Positions 19,240 through 28,901 of a DNA stretch of 64,000 bases are shown piece after piece; the first letter of the stretch is position 1, and each line of letters opens with the position of its first letter. The DNA is from Paenibacillus taichungensis (lineage in GTDB: Bacteria > Bacillota > Bacilli > Paenibacillales > Paenibacillaceae). The notes below the pieces were generated by a model, which was given only the letters and a program-made list of their open reading frames with translations, made no database searches and was not told the DNA's origin. Position numbers and translations under genes: made by a program. The stretch lies in the NCBI RefSeq assembly GCF_003287275.1, contig NZ_QEVW01000005.1, forward strand, positions 62,001-126,000. The letters run 5' to 3'.

Positions 19240-19334
19240 GATAATATTAACTTAATTGTTATTTCCTTCATGACACTGAACATCATATGCAGCGATTTCA
19301 ACGATCATAACCCAGATAGGGAATTTCTCTGAGA

Positions 19335-20555
19335 TTAAACATTAACTTCCCTCTCCCTGACGACAAGGCGCTTATGCGCTACGATAAGAAAAGGCAGTCC
19401 AAGTGCAGTGGTCAGTGCCAGCGGTACAAAAACGAACAGACCATTCCCCGTCCCAAATTGGGTTAATAGGAGCCCTCCAAGAATCGGTGCCATGACGCTC
19501 CCCAAGTTATTGAATCCAATCGTGCCAAAGTAGGTCCCTTTCCATTCAGGTTTGGCAATACGGTCAATCAGCATATCCATCATGGTGAACATGAGCACTT
19601 CCCCAATGGTGAACAGAATGACACTGATCATCAGCAGCATAACACCTTCAGCTATGCCAAATAGGAACAGACTTGTTGCGACCAGCACGTTTCCAAGTAT
19701 GAGGGGTACAACTGGCGGGAATTTGCTGGCCACTCGCACAATCGGGAATTGGATTACAAGCACAGTCAACGCATTGAGTGAAAGCATATAGGAAAACACT
19801 TGACTTCCATGTTCAAAGAGAGGATTCTGGGCCACATACTGAGCCAAGGTCGAGCTAAAGTGCCCATACCCGAGTACGCAAAACGTAGTTCCGATAAGTA
19901 CTGGCAAAAATACACGGTCGCGTCCCGTAGTAGCCAGTGCATCTCGTAAACGAGGTGCTGCGACCTGAACATGTTCCGGCAGATTTGCACGCTGCAATCG
20001 AAATTGCAGGAACAAAACCAAGCCGTAAACGATATATACCAACCCGGAGATCATGAACGGAAATGTAGACTCCGCTGATCCAAGCTGAAGACCGATAATC
20101 GGTCCAAACACGACACCCAGATTAATGGCCGCATATCTGAGATTGAAGACAAGCAGTTTATTTTGCGATGGAGTAATATCCGATAGAAGTGCACGTGAAG
20201 TGGGCTCAAACACGGCGCGGCATAAACCGTTTAACGTATTGGCTACAAAAAATACCCACAGATGCTCAGCTGCTGAAAAGATAAAGAAAACACAGGCCCA
20301 GCCAAATACAGAGATCATCATGACCACTTTACGGCCGATCCGATCGGAAATATAACCTCCATAAAAGCTGACCATAACCCCCGCCAGAGAACTGACCGCG
20401 ACGGTAATTCCAGTCTGTGTGGGTGTAGCTCCCAGTACCTGAGTCAGATAAATGGATAAAAACGGGATGCTCATGGACGTAACGAGACGTCCAAACATCG
20501 TTCCAACAATGATTGTCCAGGCTAAAGGGTGAATTTGACGTAAATGCTGCTTCAT
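19335..20555 (-). CDS. MFS transporter, drug-efflux type (DHA1/MdtH-like)
   Basis: Twelve-helix facilitator of 406 residues. The motif-A loop between helices 2 and 3 is GGYISDRIGRKVVM, and a motif-C-like stretch follows in helix 5 (NLGVVFGPIIGLQLG), both typical of proton-driven exporters. Start ATG 20555 with AGGAG upstream. It is divergent from an SgrR-like regulator only 148 bp away, which probably controls it. In the known SgrR/SetA pair the MFS protein exports sugars or sugar phosphates; that parallel is suggestive but not proof. Confidence 0.87.
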   Translation of the reverse strand: MKQHLRQIHPLAWTIIVGTMFGRLVTSMSIPFLSIYLTQVLGATPTQTGITVAVSSLAGVMVSFYGGYISDRIGRKVVMMISVFGWACVFFIFSAAEHLWVFFVANTLNGLCRAVFEPTSRALLSDITPSQNKLLVFNLRYAAINLGVVFGPIIGLQLGSAESTFPFMISGLVYIVYGLVLFLQFRLQRANLPEHVQVAAPRLRDALATTGRDRVFLPVLIGTTFCVLGYGHFSSTLAQYVAQNPLFEHGSQVFSYMLSLNALTVLVIQFPIVRVASKFPPVVPLILGNVLVATSLFLFGIAEGVMLLMISVILFTIGEVLMFTMMDMLIDRIAKPEWKGTYFGTIGFNNLGSVMAPILGGLLLTQFGTGNGLFVFVPLALTTALGLPFLIVAHKRLVVREREVNV

Positions 20556-20618
20556 GCGTATGGTTCTCCTGTTCTAGATGTTTTTGTCTCAGATGGGCTA
20601 CCTTTGCCCTATCCCTTT

Positions 20619-20626
20619 ATGTATAA
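20619..20626 (+). promoter_or_regulatory. -10 element of the SgrR-like regulator gene
   Basis: TATAAT preceded by TG at 20619-20626, about 80 bp before the ATG. An inverted repeat GGGC-N7-GCCC lies immediately upstream and could be an autoregulatory site. Confidence 0.4.
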
Positions 20627-20703
20627 TTGTATGGATCAAAGGGGGAAATAAAAGTGTAAGAAAACGCGAGCACATTTCACCTTTTATGAAGGAGCACATT
20701 CAT

Positions 20704-22470
20704 ATGGATACAGCAACAACTCACTATCTGCGTCTCGCCACAGCAAAAGAACTTTCTCTTCAATTGCATGAAGCGGTTCCGGTAACGATCGAAAGTCTTT
20801 CCGCCGCCCTATGCTGCACTCCACGAAACGTGAAGTTTATTCTGCGCAAGCTGGAAGAACAAAGCTTTATTCACTGGCAGCCTGGGCGAGGCCGCGGACA
20901 TCATTCTGAGATGACATTGCTGCGCAGTGTGAATGAGGCGCTCGAGGAGAGCTTTTTGGAACTCATGGGCAGAGGTAAAATGAAGGAAGCGATCGAGTTG
21001 ATTGGCAGCACAGAGAAGAACGACGCTCTCCGGGAACGGCTGCTGAATTCATTAAATAAACAGATGGGATTCCACAGTCATGCCGAGAGCTCTTCCGGTC
21101 AGGACGTGCTTCGCATGGTAAGGTCACGAAGATTGTCAGAGCTGGACCCTGCCTTTGTGTACACTGCTTTTGAAACCTACCTGCTTGGGCAGGTATGCAG
21201 CACGCTAATTACCTATGACGCCAAAACAGGAACCTTCCTGCCGGATCTGGCGCATATGTGGGAGTACAACGAGGATCAAAGAGTTTGGATTTTCTATCTT
21301 CGCAAAGGTGTGCGATTCCACCATGGTCGGGTAATGACATCCCTAGATGTCCAAGCTACATTGCAACGCTTGTGCACTGTAGACAGTCCATTCATTTGGC
21401 TATACCGTGATATTGAGCGTACCGAAGTTGTCGGGGATTACTGCATTCGTTTTTATCTAAGTCGGCCTAATCGTTTTTTCCTGAACTTGCTTAGTTGTGT
21501 CTCAATGACGATTCTCCCCTATGATGTCGATGTATCCCAACAATTGATCGGTACCGGACCTTTTCGGATCAATGAAATAAATGAAACGGTGCTGACAATA
21601 AGCGCATTCGATGCCTATTATGGAATCCGCCCTCATCTGGATCGAGTAGATATTTGGTTTGTCCCGAATCTGGGTCCATATGAACGTCATTATGAATTGC
21701 CGGGAACAGACCGACTGAAATTGGCTGCAGACGAGACGGGGAGTAACAGTGTTGATTATCCAGCAACAGGATGCCGATACATGCTGATTAATTTTCGTAA
21801 AATCGGTATTCATCATCAACTGGAATTTCGGCAAGCCATGCGAATGGTTTTCGATCCAGTCGCTTTGGTGAGAGAACTGGGCAGCAATCGAATTACACCG
21901 GCAAACAGCTTTCTTCCCTGGAAAAGCGCGGAGCACGCTTGGCGCGAGTCTTCTCTTGAGGATGCACGTGACCTCCTGCACAGCAGCGGATACCGGGGAG
22001 AAAAAATCATCCTTGCGTATACTGTAGCTAAAGACCAAAAAGAAGCAGAATGGCTTAAACAACGCGGAGCAAGCATTGGTTTATGTATTGAGTTGCAACC
22101 CTTCGTTGAATTTCCCAATGTGAGGGAAACAAGCGAAGCCGACCTAATTATCGCAGAAGAAGTTTTGGAAGATGACTGGCAATTTGGCATGATTAATTTC
22201 TTCATCAACAAACGTAACTATTTTCATATCTGTTTATCACCTGATTTACAGTCCGTATTCTATCGAAAAATGGAGAATTTCCTACAGCAGAATGAAGAAC
22301 AAAGGTCATCGCTGCTTAACGAAGCTGAGGATTTGCTCCGTGATAACTGCTGGATATTGTATGGCTGCCACATGAATAAAAAAGCATTGCTTAATCAAAG
22401 TCTGTTTGGTCTTCATACCGCTGAGTTTGGGTTCATGGATATCTCCAAACTATGGATCAAAAACCAGTAG
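20704..22470 (+). CDS. SgrR-family transcriptional regulator (HTH plus solute-binding-protein domain)
   Basis: 588 residues. The N-terminal winged HTH (about 1-110) has VTIESLSAALCCTPRNVKFI and the following GRGRGH wing. From about residue 150 an SBP_bac_5 domain follows, with LRKGVRFHHGRVMTSLDV and the GTGPFRI block, here used as a cytoplasmic ligand sensor because there is no signal peptide. This is the architecture of SgrR, which senses sugar-phosphate stress in enterobacteria; the Gram-positive members are uncharacterised. I start it at ATG 20704 with AAGGAG nine bases upstream rather than at the earlier in-frame start. The divergent MFS gene is the probable target. Confidence 0.86.
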   Translation: MDTATTHYLRLATAKELSLQLHEAVPVTIESLSAALCCTPRNVKFILRKLEEQSFIHWQPGRGRGHHSEMTLLRSVNEALEESFLELMGRGKMKEAIELIGSTEKNDALRERLLNSLNKQMGFHSHAESSSGQDVLRMVRSRRLSELDPAFVYTAFETYLLGQVCSTLITYDAKTGTFLPDLAHMWEYNEDQRVWIFYLRKGVRFHHGRVMTSLDVQATLQRLCTVDSPFIWLYRDIERTEVVGDYCIRFYLSRPNRFFLNLLSCVSMTILPYDVDVSQQLIGTGPFRINEINETVLTISAFDAYYGIRPHLDRVDIWFVPNLGPYERHYELPGTDRLKLAADETGSNSVDYPATGCRYMLINFRKIGIHHQLEFRQAMRMVFDPVALVRELGSNRITPANSFLPWKSAEHAWRESSLEDARDLLHSSGYRGEKIILAYTVAKDQKEAEWLKQRGASIGLCIELQPFVEFPNVRETSEADLIIAEEVLEDDWQFGMINFFINKRNYFHICLSPDLQSVFYRKMENFLQQNEEQRSSLLNEAEDLLRDNCWILYGCHMNKKALLNQSLFGLHTAEFGFMDISKLWIKNQ

Positions 22471-22496
22471 TTTAGCATTCCGCAAAATGAACATGC

Positions 22497-22535
22497 AAAA
22501 AAAGCCGCTCCTTTATCCATTGATAAAAGAGCGGC
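22497..22535 (-). terminator. Rho-independent terminator of the hybrid kinase gene
   Basis: GCCGCTC-CTTTATC-N4-GATAAAAG-AGCGGC stem; in minus-strand reading it is followed by T7, so it ends the kinase transcript, 40 bp past its stop. Confidence 0.9.
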
Positions 22536-22574
22536 CATTGCCAATCAAGAATCCGTTCCTACGGAATGTTGATT

Positions 22575-25214
22575 TCAATTGTATGCAGTGGGATATTTCT
22601 TTATTTTGTAAAACTCCTCCATCACTTGCATAATGGATTCACTTTTAATTGGTTTGCTTACATAAGCATCCATTCCAGCCTTCAGACATTTGTCCATATC
22701 CCCTCGAACTGCGTTTGCGGTAACCGCAACAATATAAGGGCATGCCTCTGGCCGCATCAATTCCTTAATCGCTTTGGTCGCTTCGAATCCGTTCAGCCTA
22801 GGCATGTGCACATCCATGAACACAATATCGTACGCACTTCGTTTGACAGCTTCCACTGCCTCGATTCCATTTACTACATAATCGACAAGATGCCCTTTCT
22901 TCTCAATCATCCGGCGCAGAACAAGTTGGTTCACCTCATTGTCCTCGGCAATCAGAATTCGAAGTTGATCTGTTTTATTCTTTTTCTGTTGTAGATCGTA
23001 TCTGTTGAAATCCTCCATGTTGCTGGCTTTAAACGACGCTGTAAACATAAATGTGGTCCCCGTAGCGTCCGAATCCTCAATCCAGATATCCCCCTGCATA
23101 AGCTCTACAAGCTTTTTGCTGATAGCTAGTCCAAGTCCGGTACCTTGAGGCTTGCGTGTCATGAAATTCTCCAATTGGTAGAAGGCTTCGAATAAATGCT
23201 CTCTTTTCTCCACTGGAATTCCAATCCCTGTATCCTTCACCTTGAACTGAAATTGAACGTCATTATATTCTTGTCCAATAACCTTCACTTCGATCTCAAT
23301 ACTACCTTCCGGGGTGAACTTTACTGCATTACCAATGATGTTGGTTAGGACTTGTTTTAGACGGTAAGCATCCCCAAACAAGGGAACAGGAATGGCGTCA
23401 TCCAGGCTTAAACGAAGATCCAACTGTTTCTCCCGAATCATTGGTGTTACGATCTTAACCGTCTCTGTCACAATCTCTTTCAGATCAAAGGGCTCATCCA
23501 CCAGATCGGTTTTACCTGACTCTATTTTGGAAAAGTCCAGAATATCATTGATAATCGCAAGCAGTGAATCCCCGCTCTTTTGAATGATCTCAATGTATTC
23601 CTTTTGTTCTCCGCTAAGTCCAGGCGTATCCAGAAGCAAATCCGTCATCCCAATCACGCCGTTCATGGGTGTACGGATCTCATGACTCATCATCGCCAAA
23701 AACTCACTTTTGGCCTTATTCATTCGTTCAGCAGTCTCTTTGGCTACAAGAAGCTTTTTCTGTTCCGTAATATCCTTGGCAATCAGGTAGAATCCTACGT
23801 TTTTCTCATTAATAATGATAGGCGCAAGCGTTGCCAAAACTTCTGTCTCAGAACCATTTACGTGCTGAACAGCATTGATTTCTTTTTCAGCCATCTCATA
23901 CTGGCTATTGAGAATAAGTCCAAGATGATACGGTCCGATAAATCGACATATACTTGTCCCAATCATTTCCGCAACCGGGCATCCAGTCATTTTCATAGCT
24001 ACCGGGTTGGCATTTATAATATTGCCGTCCATATCAAAAGAAATGATGGCATCATGATTATATTTTTTGAGTGAAGTATAACGTTCCACCGATTCCTGAA
24101 GTTTGAATTCGACGAGTTTACGCTCTGTAATATCCTGCAAAGTTCCGTTTAACTGTATCGGTTGTTGATCTTCATCAAATGTAATTAATCCTCGCAGATG
24201 AAGATACTTTTCTTTACCATTTGAGCCCAGATGCCGGTATTCAAAATCAAGCGGTTGACCCGTTTTCACCCATTCAATACACTCCTTCAACCGCTGCTCC
24301 TCCGCTTGTTCCATGAATGCAAAGATATCGCTGCCCTTATACAGTTTGTTGTTGTCTATTTCGAAAATCTCGAATATCTGCTCAGACATGGAAACATGGT
24401 CATTGAGCATGTTCCACTCCCAACTGCCGATCATGGCTATCCGTTCAGCTTCTGCACTAATTTCCTCATGTTTCTTTCTCTCCGATATATCCCGACCAAT
24501 GGCAAGAATTTGTTGTTCCTGTCCAGAGTCCCCAATAACCTTATAAGTGGTTTCAAACCAAAGACTATGTCCATCTTTATGCTGAACCTGCATATTCAAC
24601 ATATGACCTGTGCTCAAATCGATCTGCGAGACACGATCCAGGTCCTGCGGGTGAAAAATGGCGGTATTATTATTGCCCACCACTTCCTCTGGAGTGTAAC
24701 CAAGCAACTTATAAATGGAAGGAGAACAATAACGACAAATGCCATCAAAAGTTGCAATATAGATGATTTCCTGTGCATTATCGGAAATGAGTTTGAACAT
24801 TTCTTCCGTTTGAAGCAACTTTAGTTCGGTTGTTTTATGATCCGTAATATCTACAACATGGCAGATAAAATACAACGGTTCACCGCTGACTTCGTTTCGA
24901 GCCAATGATATATGCATTGATATCCATAAAATGTCTCCGTTTTTCTGAATATAACGCTTTTCGTACCTGTACTCTTGTGATTTTCCTTCACACAGTTCAC
25001 GTTCGTACTTCAGATCCTGTGCAAAATCATCCGCATGGGTGATCTCCTTGTAATGAAGAAGGATTAATTCTTGAGCTGTATAACCCAGCATACTGCAAAA
25101 AGCAGGATTCACTTTCATCCACTGTCCTGTTGGAGCAACAAGTGCAATCCCAATAGGTGCTTGATTATAAATCTGCTCAAACAATTCGTGATGATCGACC
25201 TTTTGAACCTGCAT
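22575..25214 (-). CDS. Soluble hybrid sensor histidine kinase with four PAS domains and a receiver
   Basis: 879 residues with no signal peptide or membrane helix. Domain order: PAS1 (FEQIYNQAPIGIALV), PAS2, PAS3 (IAMIGSWEWN) and PAS4 (HDAIISFDMDGNIINANP) with PAC segments; HisKA with FLAMMSHEIRTPMNG (His511); HATPase_c with GTGLGLAISKKLVELM; C-terminal receiver with FMDVHMPRLNG (Asp801). It is a BarA/TorS-like phosphorelay arrangement but lacks a terminal Hpt, so a separate Hpt or response regulator is needed; none is adjacent. Start ATG 25214 with AAAGGAG upstream. The PAS domains suggest intracellular redox, oxygen or ligand sensing. Confidence 0.93.
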   Translation of the reverse strand: MQVQKVDHHELFEQIYNQAPIGIALVAPTGQWMKVNPAFCSMLGYTAQELILLHYKEITHADDFAQDLKYERELCEGKSQEYRYEKRYIQKNGDILWISMHISLARNEVSGEPLYFICHVVDITDHKTTELKLLQTEEMFKLISDNAQEIIYIATFDGICRYCSPSIYKLLGYTPEEVVGNNNTAIFHPQDLDRVSQIDLSTGHMLNMQVQHKDGHSLWFETTYKVIGDSGQEQQILAIGRDISERKKHEEISAEAERIAMIGSWEWNMLNDHVSMSEQIFEIFEIDNNKLYKGSDIFAFMEQAEEQRLKECIEWVKTGQPLDFEYRHLGSNGKEKYLHLRGLITFDEDQQPIQLNGTLQDITERKLVEFKLQESVERYTSLKKYNHDAIISFDMDGNIINANPVAMKMTGCPVAEMIGTSICRFIGPYHLGLILNSQYEMAEKEINAVQHVNGSETEVLATLAPIIINEKNVGFYLIAKDITEQKKLLVAKETAERMNKAKSEFLAMMSHEIRTPMNGVIGMTDLLLDTPGLSGEQKEYIEIIQKSGDSLLAIINDILDFSKIESGKTDLVDEPFDLKEIVTETVKIVTPMIREKQLDLRLSLDDAIPVPLFGDAYRLKQVLTNIIGNAVKFTPEGSIEIEVKVIGQEYNDVQFQFKVKDTGIGIPVEKREHLFEAFYQLENFMTRKPQGTGLGLAISKKLVELMQGDIWIEDSDATGTTFMFTASFKASNMEDFNRYDLQQKKNKTDQLRILIAEDNEVNQLVLRRMIEKKGHLVDYVVNGIEAVEAVKRSAYDIVFMDVHMPRLNGFEATKAIKELMRPEACPYIVAVTANAVRGDMDKCLKAGMDAYVSKPIKSESIMQVMEEFYKIKKYPTAYN

Positions 25215-25321
25215 CTTTAGCTCTCCTTTTGGTGTATAAACACAATATTTGCTTAATACCCGATTTTTCCATTGTTGAAACATCTCATTTTCTAAAAGTT
25301 TGTGTCAATAAAGCAAAACAA

Positions 25322-25366
25322 GGCCTGGATTCTATTCGTATGGAATCCAGGCAACTTTTTTTTGAT
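25322..25366. terminator. Terminator downstream of the isoprenoid synthase fusion
   Basis: GCCTGGATTC-N10-GAATCCAGGC, with T8 on the plus side and a T-rich run on the minus side. It lies about 50 bp past the stop of the minus-strand synthase. Confidence 0.8.
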
Positions 25367-25416
25367 TTCATATAAACCTTGCTGAACATGGAAATGGGAT
25401 TTAGTCAAGAACGATT

Positions 25417-27801
25417 TTACCGCTCCCGTCCAATGATGTAATCCAACAGATGTCTTAAAAAAGAAATCGGCTTTGGCATTTCGTTCAGCGCATCGGTTGC
25501 CAGACAATAGTGCTCCCACATCTCTTTCTTCGCACCATCTTCACCCAGAATGGATACAAAGGTTGAACTGTTGTTCCTAACGTCCTGACCTGCCGGCTTA
25601 CCGAGTATCCGATGATCCCCTTCCAGATCCAGCAGGTCATCCTTAATTTGAAAGGCAATACCTGCATGATACGCAAACTTTTTTAAGGCTTCAATCTCTA
25701 CGTCCTTCACCTGAGCCAGAATGGCGGGCATCACAAGTGCAGCCTCGAAAGCAATACCTGTTTTGTAGAAACAGATCATGTTCAATTGTTCCAGGGTCAG
25801 CGTTTTTCCTTTGGCATTCAGATCCATCGCCTGTCCCATACACATATCCTCTGCTTTTTCAGCGGAATATTGAATCAGGGTAAGCACGGTTGCGGCATCA
25901 AATTGATTGAGGGAAGATTGCTCGCCAATGGCCTTTTGGATGAGAAATAATCCTGTTAATTCCGCAGTTGCGCTATTATGCACCTGATGTAAGGTGGAAC
26001 GGCCTCGCCGGGTCGAAGCATTATCCTGGGTCGGCAGATCATCAAAGATCAGTGATGCGGTATGCATGTATTCCAGTGATCTCAGAAGAGGAATGATTGA
26101 CGATTCATGCAGTCCATATTCACGTACACCCATCACCCAGGTCAGGATCGGCCTAAGCCGTTTTCCATCTCCCTGCAGACTGTAATTCGCTGCATCAATA
26201 AGCGTTCCTTTCATCTCTGGAAGTCCACCCGGCTTGGAAATCTGTAATTCAATATTAATCTGTTCACGAACCGTACGAATCGTATCCAGAAAATCCTGTT
26301 TTTCGCGCTTGTCATTTTGCAATTGGAGGATGACCTGATCCCGCAGCAATTTATCCAGAAAATCAACATCATCGGCTTTTCGTACCATTTGCTGAATGAG
26401 ACGATTGAATTCCGGTTGTCCGGAGGCAAAGATATTCATCACTTCGTTGTATTGTTCTTGACCCAAACGCGCTCTACAACGCTTTAGACCATTAATAGCC
26501 CGATCCAGTATGACCTCCCGGGTCTTCGCATCCGAATGGTATACTTCATGAATCAGATAGGAAATAACCGCCCAGTATAGCTCATACGGATTGATCAGAT
26601 CAGGCCGCAGGTCACGATACTTCAGATAGTAGGTATACGGAGTCACTGCCCCATCCTCCATATCGTCAAACATATCAGCGAAATCGTCCGCGAGCTGATT
26701 ATATATGCCATAGTAGAACGTCCGCAGATCAAACCCTTCATCCGCAGATGCACTGAGCACGGAGCGAACAATGAGTCTGGAGGATGAGGATTTAATAATA
26801 ATCGGAATATAAAGTTCTTCATTGGAATAATTCGCGTTGGACAGTTTTTTGGCACGGTCTATTTCCTGAGACTGAAAGAATACATAAGATTGCTCGAAGA
26901 ACGTACGCTGCGTCTCAGGGCGCTGGTAGTTCTTAATATACTCAAACGCATCACGAAGCTCGGAGTGAACATATTGAATGACTTGGAGATTGGCTCCCTT
27001 CCATTCGCCGATATCGGGCACGATCCCGGTGAGAAGCGCATTGCGAATCAAGAGAGAATATTGCTCCTTCTCTTGTGCAGTCAACGCCTGCGAATCGAGC
27101 AGGTCATCAATAAATGGATAGGTCAGTCCGTAAGAATAACCAAGCCGAATCGCAGCATCTAGCCTCTCTGAACGTTCTGCCTGTGGAGTCTCATCATTCA
27201 TATCATCGTTCACATGCAGAACAACGCCCAGAATAATCTTGAGCAGTTTGCGCTGTGCCTGTTCTGCGTCCAGTTCTTTGGGGATATTGGAAGCGACATT
27301 TTTTAATTTGCTGATGACCCAGATAACGGCTGTTTCCACGTTCTCCTTCTGAGCCCAGCGATACAAGGCGGCCAGACTGATATAATCCGGACTTTCCTTG
27401 TGATGGGTTGTATTTGAACGCATAAAATACGCTTTGGTATCCTGAGCAACACGCTGTATGCGTGCTTGCGTGTCCGAGGAATCCAGTGCTTTGCCCAGAT
27501 CTCTCATATAAATGTAAGAAATACTGCGGTCCAGGTAATCATCCAGTTTGCCTGTAACATTCAGCCAATGGATATATCTATGAGCATCCCGGGAATCCGG
27601 TTTTTTTCGACTTGGTGATAAAAAAGATAACCAGGAAAAAGATTGAATATGTTTCTTTTGCCACAAGTGAATATCTTGCGTAAGCGCAGTTGTATACGTG
27701 TTATTCAGAAGTTGTTCATGAAGAGAAGTAAAATACTGAGCTGCCTTCTGCTCAGCCAGCCGATATCCTGCATCAGCCTGATCTGTAAGTACGTTATTCA
27801 T
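25417..27801 (-). CDS. Two-domain isoprenoid synthase: N-terminal class-I-like domain fused to a polyprenyl diphosphate synthase
   Basis: 794 residues, far longer than the usual 290-350 of a prenyl diphosphate synthase. The C-terminal part (about 500-794) is complete: GKRLRP at 546-551, first Asp motif DDLPTQD at 587-593 with RRG at 598-600, and second motif DDLLD at 721-725. The N-terminal 480 residues are all-helical and carry DDLLD at 232-236 and QLADDFAD at 369-376. The 140-residue gap between those Asp motifs nearly equals the 134 in the C-terminal enzyme, so I infer a second class I isoprenoid fold. It lacks the RRG and GKR IPP-binding motifs, so it may be a terpene cyclase-like domain. 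Start ATG 27801 after TTGAGG. Product unknown. Confidence 0.8.
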   Translation of the reverse strand: MNNVLTDQADAGYRLAEQKAAQYFTSLHEQLLNNTYTTALTQDIHLWQKKHIQSFSWLSFLSPSRKKPDSRDAHRYIHWLNVTGKLDDYLDRSISYIYMRDLGKALDSSDTQARIQRVAQDTKAYFMRSNTTHHKESPDYISLAALYRWAQKENVETAVIWVISKLKNVASNIPKELDAEQAQRKLLKIILGVVLHVNDDMNDETPQAERSERLDAAIRLGYSYGLTYPFIDDLLDSQALTAQEKEQYSLLIRNALLTGIVPDIGEWKGANLQVIQYVHSELRDAFEYIKNYQRPETQRTFFEQSYVFFQSQEIDRAKKLSNANYSNEELYIPIIIKSSSSRLIVRSVLSASADEGFDLRTFYYGIYNQLADDFADMFDDMEDGAVTPYTYYLKYRDLRPDLINPYELYWAVISYLIHEVYHSDAKTREVILDRAINGLKRCRARLGQEQYNEVMNIFASGQPEFNRLIQQMVRKADDVDFLDKLLRDQVILQLQNDKREKQDFLDTIRTVREQINIELQISKPGGLPEMKGTLIDAANYSLQGDGKRLRPILTWVMGVREYGLHESSIIPLLRSLEYMHTASLIFDDLPTQDNASTRRGRSTLHQVHNSATAELTGLFLIQKAIGEQSSLNQFDAATVLTLIQYSAEKAEDMCMGQAMDLNAKGKTLTLEQLNMICFYKTGIAFEAALVMPAILAQVKDVEIEALKKFAYHAGIAFQIKDDLLDLEGDHRILGKPAGQDVRNNSSTFVSILGEDGAKKEMWEHYCLATDALNEMPKPISFLRHLLDYIIGRER

Positions 27802-27990
27802 AGGATGGATACCTCAACTTCTCAGAATGTTAAACATGTATCCATGAAAGGAGTTTGAGGGTGCTCCATGGACGAAAACTGATGTGAATTCATGCAACAA
27901 CAAATTCGCCACCTCATGTTCATAACCTTTATACGGCATTCCATCCGTTTGGTTACGAAATCGTCATGGTCGCTTCAATCCTATGTGGTT

Positions 27991-28788
27991 TTACAATATC
28001 GAAGACCATACCTTTACCGCTGTAATGGCAATAAGAACCATCAGTCCATACCGAAGCAGTCTCACATTAATCATTGAGCTTACTTTGGAACCGAGTGAAG
28101 CACCAAGCAGACTCCCAATAACCGTATAAATAATCGGCTCCAGCGGAATGTCTCCACCCATAATCTTTCCCACCACCCCACCAATGGCGGAGATGAACAC
28201 GATCGCAAGTGAAGAAGCAATGGTTGTCCGGGTAGGGATCTTAAGCACGGTGAGCATGATCGGAATCAATATAAAAGCACCACCCGCACCAACAATTCCT
28301 GAAACGATCCCCACGGCAAGAGCCGATCCTGCCGCAACATATGTGTTGAATGTCAGCTGTCCAGCCGAGCCTTCTGTTCCCTTACCGGGAATCAGCATAA
28401 GTACAATCGCAATAATGGCCAGAATGCCATAGATCAGATTGATGACTTCTCCATTCAAATGACCGGATATGAAACCTCCAATTAGACTGCCGACAAGAAT
28501 ACTGGAGCCCATATAAGCTACCAGACCTTTATGAATAAGAGCTTCGCTCTTCTCCCCTTTCCTTGTTCTCCTAATGTAGGCAACCACACCAGCGAGTGAG
28601 GCAAAAAACACCTGAAACATGCTGATCGACGACACCTCATGTGCCGAGAATGGTTCCAGTCCCATGAGAGAAGGTACATACAGCAGCAGCGGGTAATTAA
28701 TTATGGCTCCACCAATACCCAATAAACCGGAGAAGAAGGAACCGACCAGACCCAGTATAAACATGATGACAAAAAGCAGAGTATCCAT
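27991..28788 (-). CDS. Sulfite exporter TauE/SafE family permease
   Basis: 265-residue membrane protein with about eight helices arranged as two homologous halves. Each half contains the family's glycine motif: SGLLGIGGAIINYPLL near the N-terminus and VSGIVGAGGAFILIPIM in the middle. Family members move organosulfonates, sulfite or other small anions; the direction and substrate are not predictable here. Start ATG 28788 with AAAGGAAG upstream. It is divergent from the small zinc-ribbon gene and follows the isoprenoid synthase with no obvious functional link. Confidence 0.88.
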   Translation of the reverse strand: MDTLLFVIMFILGLVGSFFSGLLGIGGAIINYPLLLYVPSLMGLEPFSAHEVSSISMFQVFFASLAGVVAYIRRTRKGEKSEALIHKGLVAYMGSSILVGSLIGGFISGHLNGEVINLIYGILAIIAIVLMLIPGKGTEGSAGQLTFNTYVAAGSALAVGIVSGIVGAGGAFILIPIMLTVLKIPTRTTIASSLAIVFISAIGGVVGKIMGGDIPLEPIIYTVIGSLLGASLGSKVSSMINVRLLRYGLMVLIAITAVKVWSSIL

Positions 28789-28901
28789 CGGTTTTTCTTC
28801 CTTTCTTGCGGTATAAAAAAGATGCAAAAAACAGTATACGCAGTTAAAATAATCGGCTATAATAAAAACCAAGTAAATTAATCCGAAATGAGTGATTAAG
28901 C

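Noticed and set aside
19081-19332. 83-residue plus-strand frame in the sulfotransferase leader
   Set aside because: No ribosome binding site, no protein-like pattern, and it is antisense to a promoter-leader-terminator unit that explains the region better.
21502-22062. 186-residue open frame on the minus strand
   Set aside because: Antisense to the SgrR-like gene, no ribosome binding site, no recognisable protein pattern.
24231-24824. 197-residue open frame on the plus strand
   Set aside because: Antisense to the PAS region of the hybrid kinase.
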